From Halalkalibacter alkaliphilus (GTDB lineage Bacteria; Bacillota; Bacilli; Bacillales; Bacillaceae_D): DNA of 59,219 nucleotides. Location of the stretch: assembly GCF_023555415.1 (NCBI RefSeq), contig NZ_JAKRYL010000026.1, positions 1-59,219 of the forward strand, written 5' to 3'. Each line of letters starts with the position of its first letter. The stretch's first letter is position 1. Under the pieces are notes generated by a model, which was not told the origin of the DNA, made no database searches, and saw only the letters and a list, made by a program, of their open reading frames with translations. The translations under genes and the position numbers were made by a program. Shown one piece after another: positions 58,568 to 59,219 of the stretch.

Positions 58568-58702
58568 ATGAGCCAGAAACGTGAAAAAGGGTACAGTCAA
58601 AAAGGCAAACCAAATAGTAATACAGTAGATAATGTAATTGCACAAGAAGAATTGGAAAAAGCAATCCATCCTACTAATAAGCCTCCTCGTAATGCAAACT
58701 AG
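58568..58702 (+). CDS. Small hypothetical protein, 44 aa
   Basis: I do not recognise this gene. Starting at an ATG 7 nt after GGGGG, it encodes a 44-residue hydrophilic, lysine- and asparagine-rich protein (MSQKREKGYSQKGKPNSNTV onwards, ending in NKPPRNAN). It is too short for default calling. Support: a good Shine-Dalgarno, a terminator 38 bp downstream, and position on the strand opposite csfB. TTGACT and TATAAT lie upstream, but 20 bp apart. Small soluble proteins in such positions are often spore-associated; this is a guess. Confidence 0.6.
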   Translation: MSQKREKGYSQKGKPNSNTVDNVIAQEELEKAIHPTNKPPRNAN

Positions 58703-58737
58703 AGGGAATTTGCCTTTTTAAAAGTCTAGAGCATTAA

Positions 58738-58766
58738 TTGCCGCTTTGTGAGCGGCTTTTTTTATT
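58738..58766 (+). terminator. Terminator of the 44-aa gene
   Basis: Stem GCCGCT/AGCGGC (58740-58745 and 58751-58756) and a 5-nt loop, followed by seven Ts on the plus strand. It supports the small plus-strand gene as a transcribed unit. Confidence 0.8.
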
Positions 58767-58842
58767 GTATAGAGTAGTTTTGGAGCTATATTGTTGGGCT
58801 CATGCGTAGTACTGCCTTATATTTGAGGTGTATATAGTCTTT

Positions 58843-58926
58843 CTATCGAAGTTGAGCGAGATTCTGTCGAAAGAGGGGAATTTACTGTCGGACCTATTGA
58901 TTTTTCTGTCGAAACCATTATTTTTG
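58843..58926. repeat. Four 21-bp phased repeats with a CTGTCGAA core
   Basis: The core starts at 58843 (CTATCGAA), 58864 (CTGTCGAA), 58885 (CTGTCGGA) and 58906 (CTGTCGAA), exactly 21 bp apart, with variable bases between. 21 bp is two DNA turns or seven codons. In the minus-strand frame it reads FDRK-like heptads, but there is no ribosome site. The core matches the Spo0A box TGTCGAA. Meaning is unknown. Confidence 0.75.
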
Positions 58927-59219
58927 CCGATCTGTTGACTTGCTCTCCATCTATAGTGCTGTCTAACTGCTGTTCGTGCCCTGCCTAGAAACTCTGGCCA
59001 CTTCGCGGTATAAAGAGAGAGAATACCACTTCTATTACAGGGATGGTTACTCATGGAGTTGTTCTGAGAAGTAACTCATGTTGTGTTACGAAGCAGGGAG
59101 ACTTGAAGCAGTTTCAAGATGTATACTCACGTTGTAACCATCGGCTCATTCGAGGAAGATGCTGTTCCTTCGGGCGCACTTCTGACATTCAGCGTATGTC
59201 CGTCTCTCCTATTTCCATG
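58927..59219. other. Gene-poor right edge, G/C-richer than surroundings
   Basis: No reading frame with a ribosome site is present. The segment from about 58940 looks less A/T-rich than flanking gaps. It holds short inverted repeats, including GGTTACTC...GAGAAGTAAC around 59045-59074 and CTTGAA...TTCAAG near 59102-59120. In B. subtilis an rRNA operon lies upstream of csfB, and rRNA-flanking sequence is one possible explanation; no rRNA is recognised in the window. Confidence 0.4.

Noticed and set aside
58800-59054. 84-aa minus-strand protein with FDRK heptads
   Set aside because: No start signal, and the pattern results from the 21-bp repeat; kept only as a repeat feature.
58927-59219. rRNA fragment at the right edge
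   Set aside because: I compared it from memory with the 5S rRNA sequence and 3' end regions and saw no match; position near an expected rRNA operon is not enough.

Overview
The window is a contiguous block of a low-GC Gram-positive, endospore-forming chromosome (Bacillaceae), read against its main direction of transcription: nearly every gene is on the minus strand. Gene content and order match the region just right of oriC in Bacillus subtilis, from csfB-yaaO-tmk to lysS. The identification rests on that order, on sporulation genes (csfB, yabG, sspF, spoVG, fin, spoVT, yabP/yabQ, spoIIE) and on conserved SigH, SigB, Spo0A, PurR and T-box signals. The species cannot be named from sequence alone; the genome is clearly not B. 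subtilis itself and could be an alkaliphile-type relative.

Layout from right (transcriptionally upstream) to left. 58.0-59.2 kb: a poorly explained stretch with a 21-bp phased repeat, a 44-aa orphan gene on the plus strand, and csfB. 51.6-58.0 kb: yaaO, tmk, darA, holB, ricT, yabA, trmN6 and rsmI (nucleotide metabolism, replication, c-di-AMP sensing, RNA modification). 50.5-50.9 kb: abrB, alone on the plus strand with Spo0A boxes. 47.2-50.4 kb: a nurA-herA DNA-end-processing pair inserted between abrB and the T-box-controlled metG. 36.4-45.2 kb: tatD, yabE, rnmV, ksgA, yabG, veg, sspF, ispE, purR, ridA, spoVG. 22-36 kb: glmU, prs, ctc, pth, fin, mfd, spoVT, yabM, yabN, rqcP, yabP, yabQ, divIC, yabR and one elongator tRNA-Met. 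16.7-21.8 kb: spoIIE, yabS, yabT. 13.5-16.7 kb: a split ThrE-type exporter pair inserted before tilS-hpt. 0.2-13.5 kb: ftsH, coaX, hslO, cysK, a DUF421 membrane gene, the pab-fol folate operon, yazB, dusB and lysS. The left edge carries tandem strong promoters that look like those of an rRNA operon lying outside the window.

The most unusual content is a family of structured intergenic repeats at three places: 18.5-19.2 kb (four copies), 40.1-40.3 kb (one copy) and 51.1-51.6 kb (four copies). Each copy is about 79-81 nt and can fold into three stacked stems around a constant 9-nt loop. All three stems show compensatory base changes between loci, and one copy has a re-written inner stem that still pairs. 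Each array is anchored next to a long perfect hairpin specific to that locus, and part of that hairpin is duplicated with every copy, giving a period of about 140 bp. I do not recognise the family; it is the best candidate here for an undescribed system.

Compared with B. subtilis gene order (from memory), additions are nurA-herA, the ThrE pair and DUF421. Absent from their expected places are xpaC-yaaN, yaaR, yazA, tRNA-Glu after tRNA-Met, and yacD.
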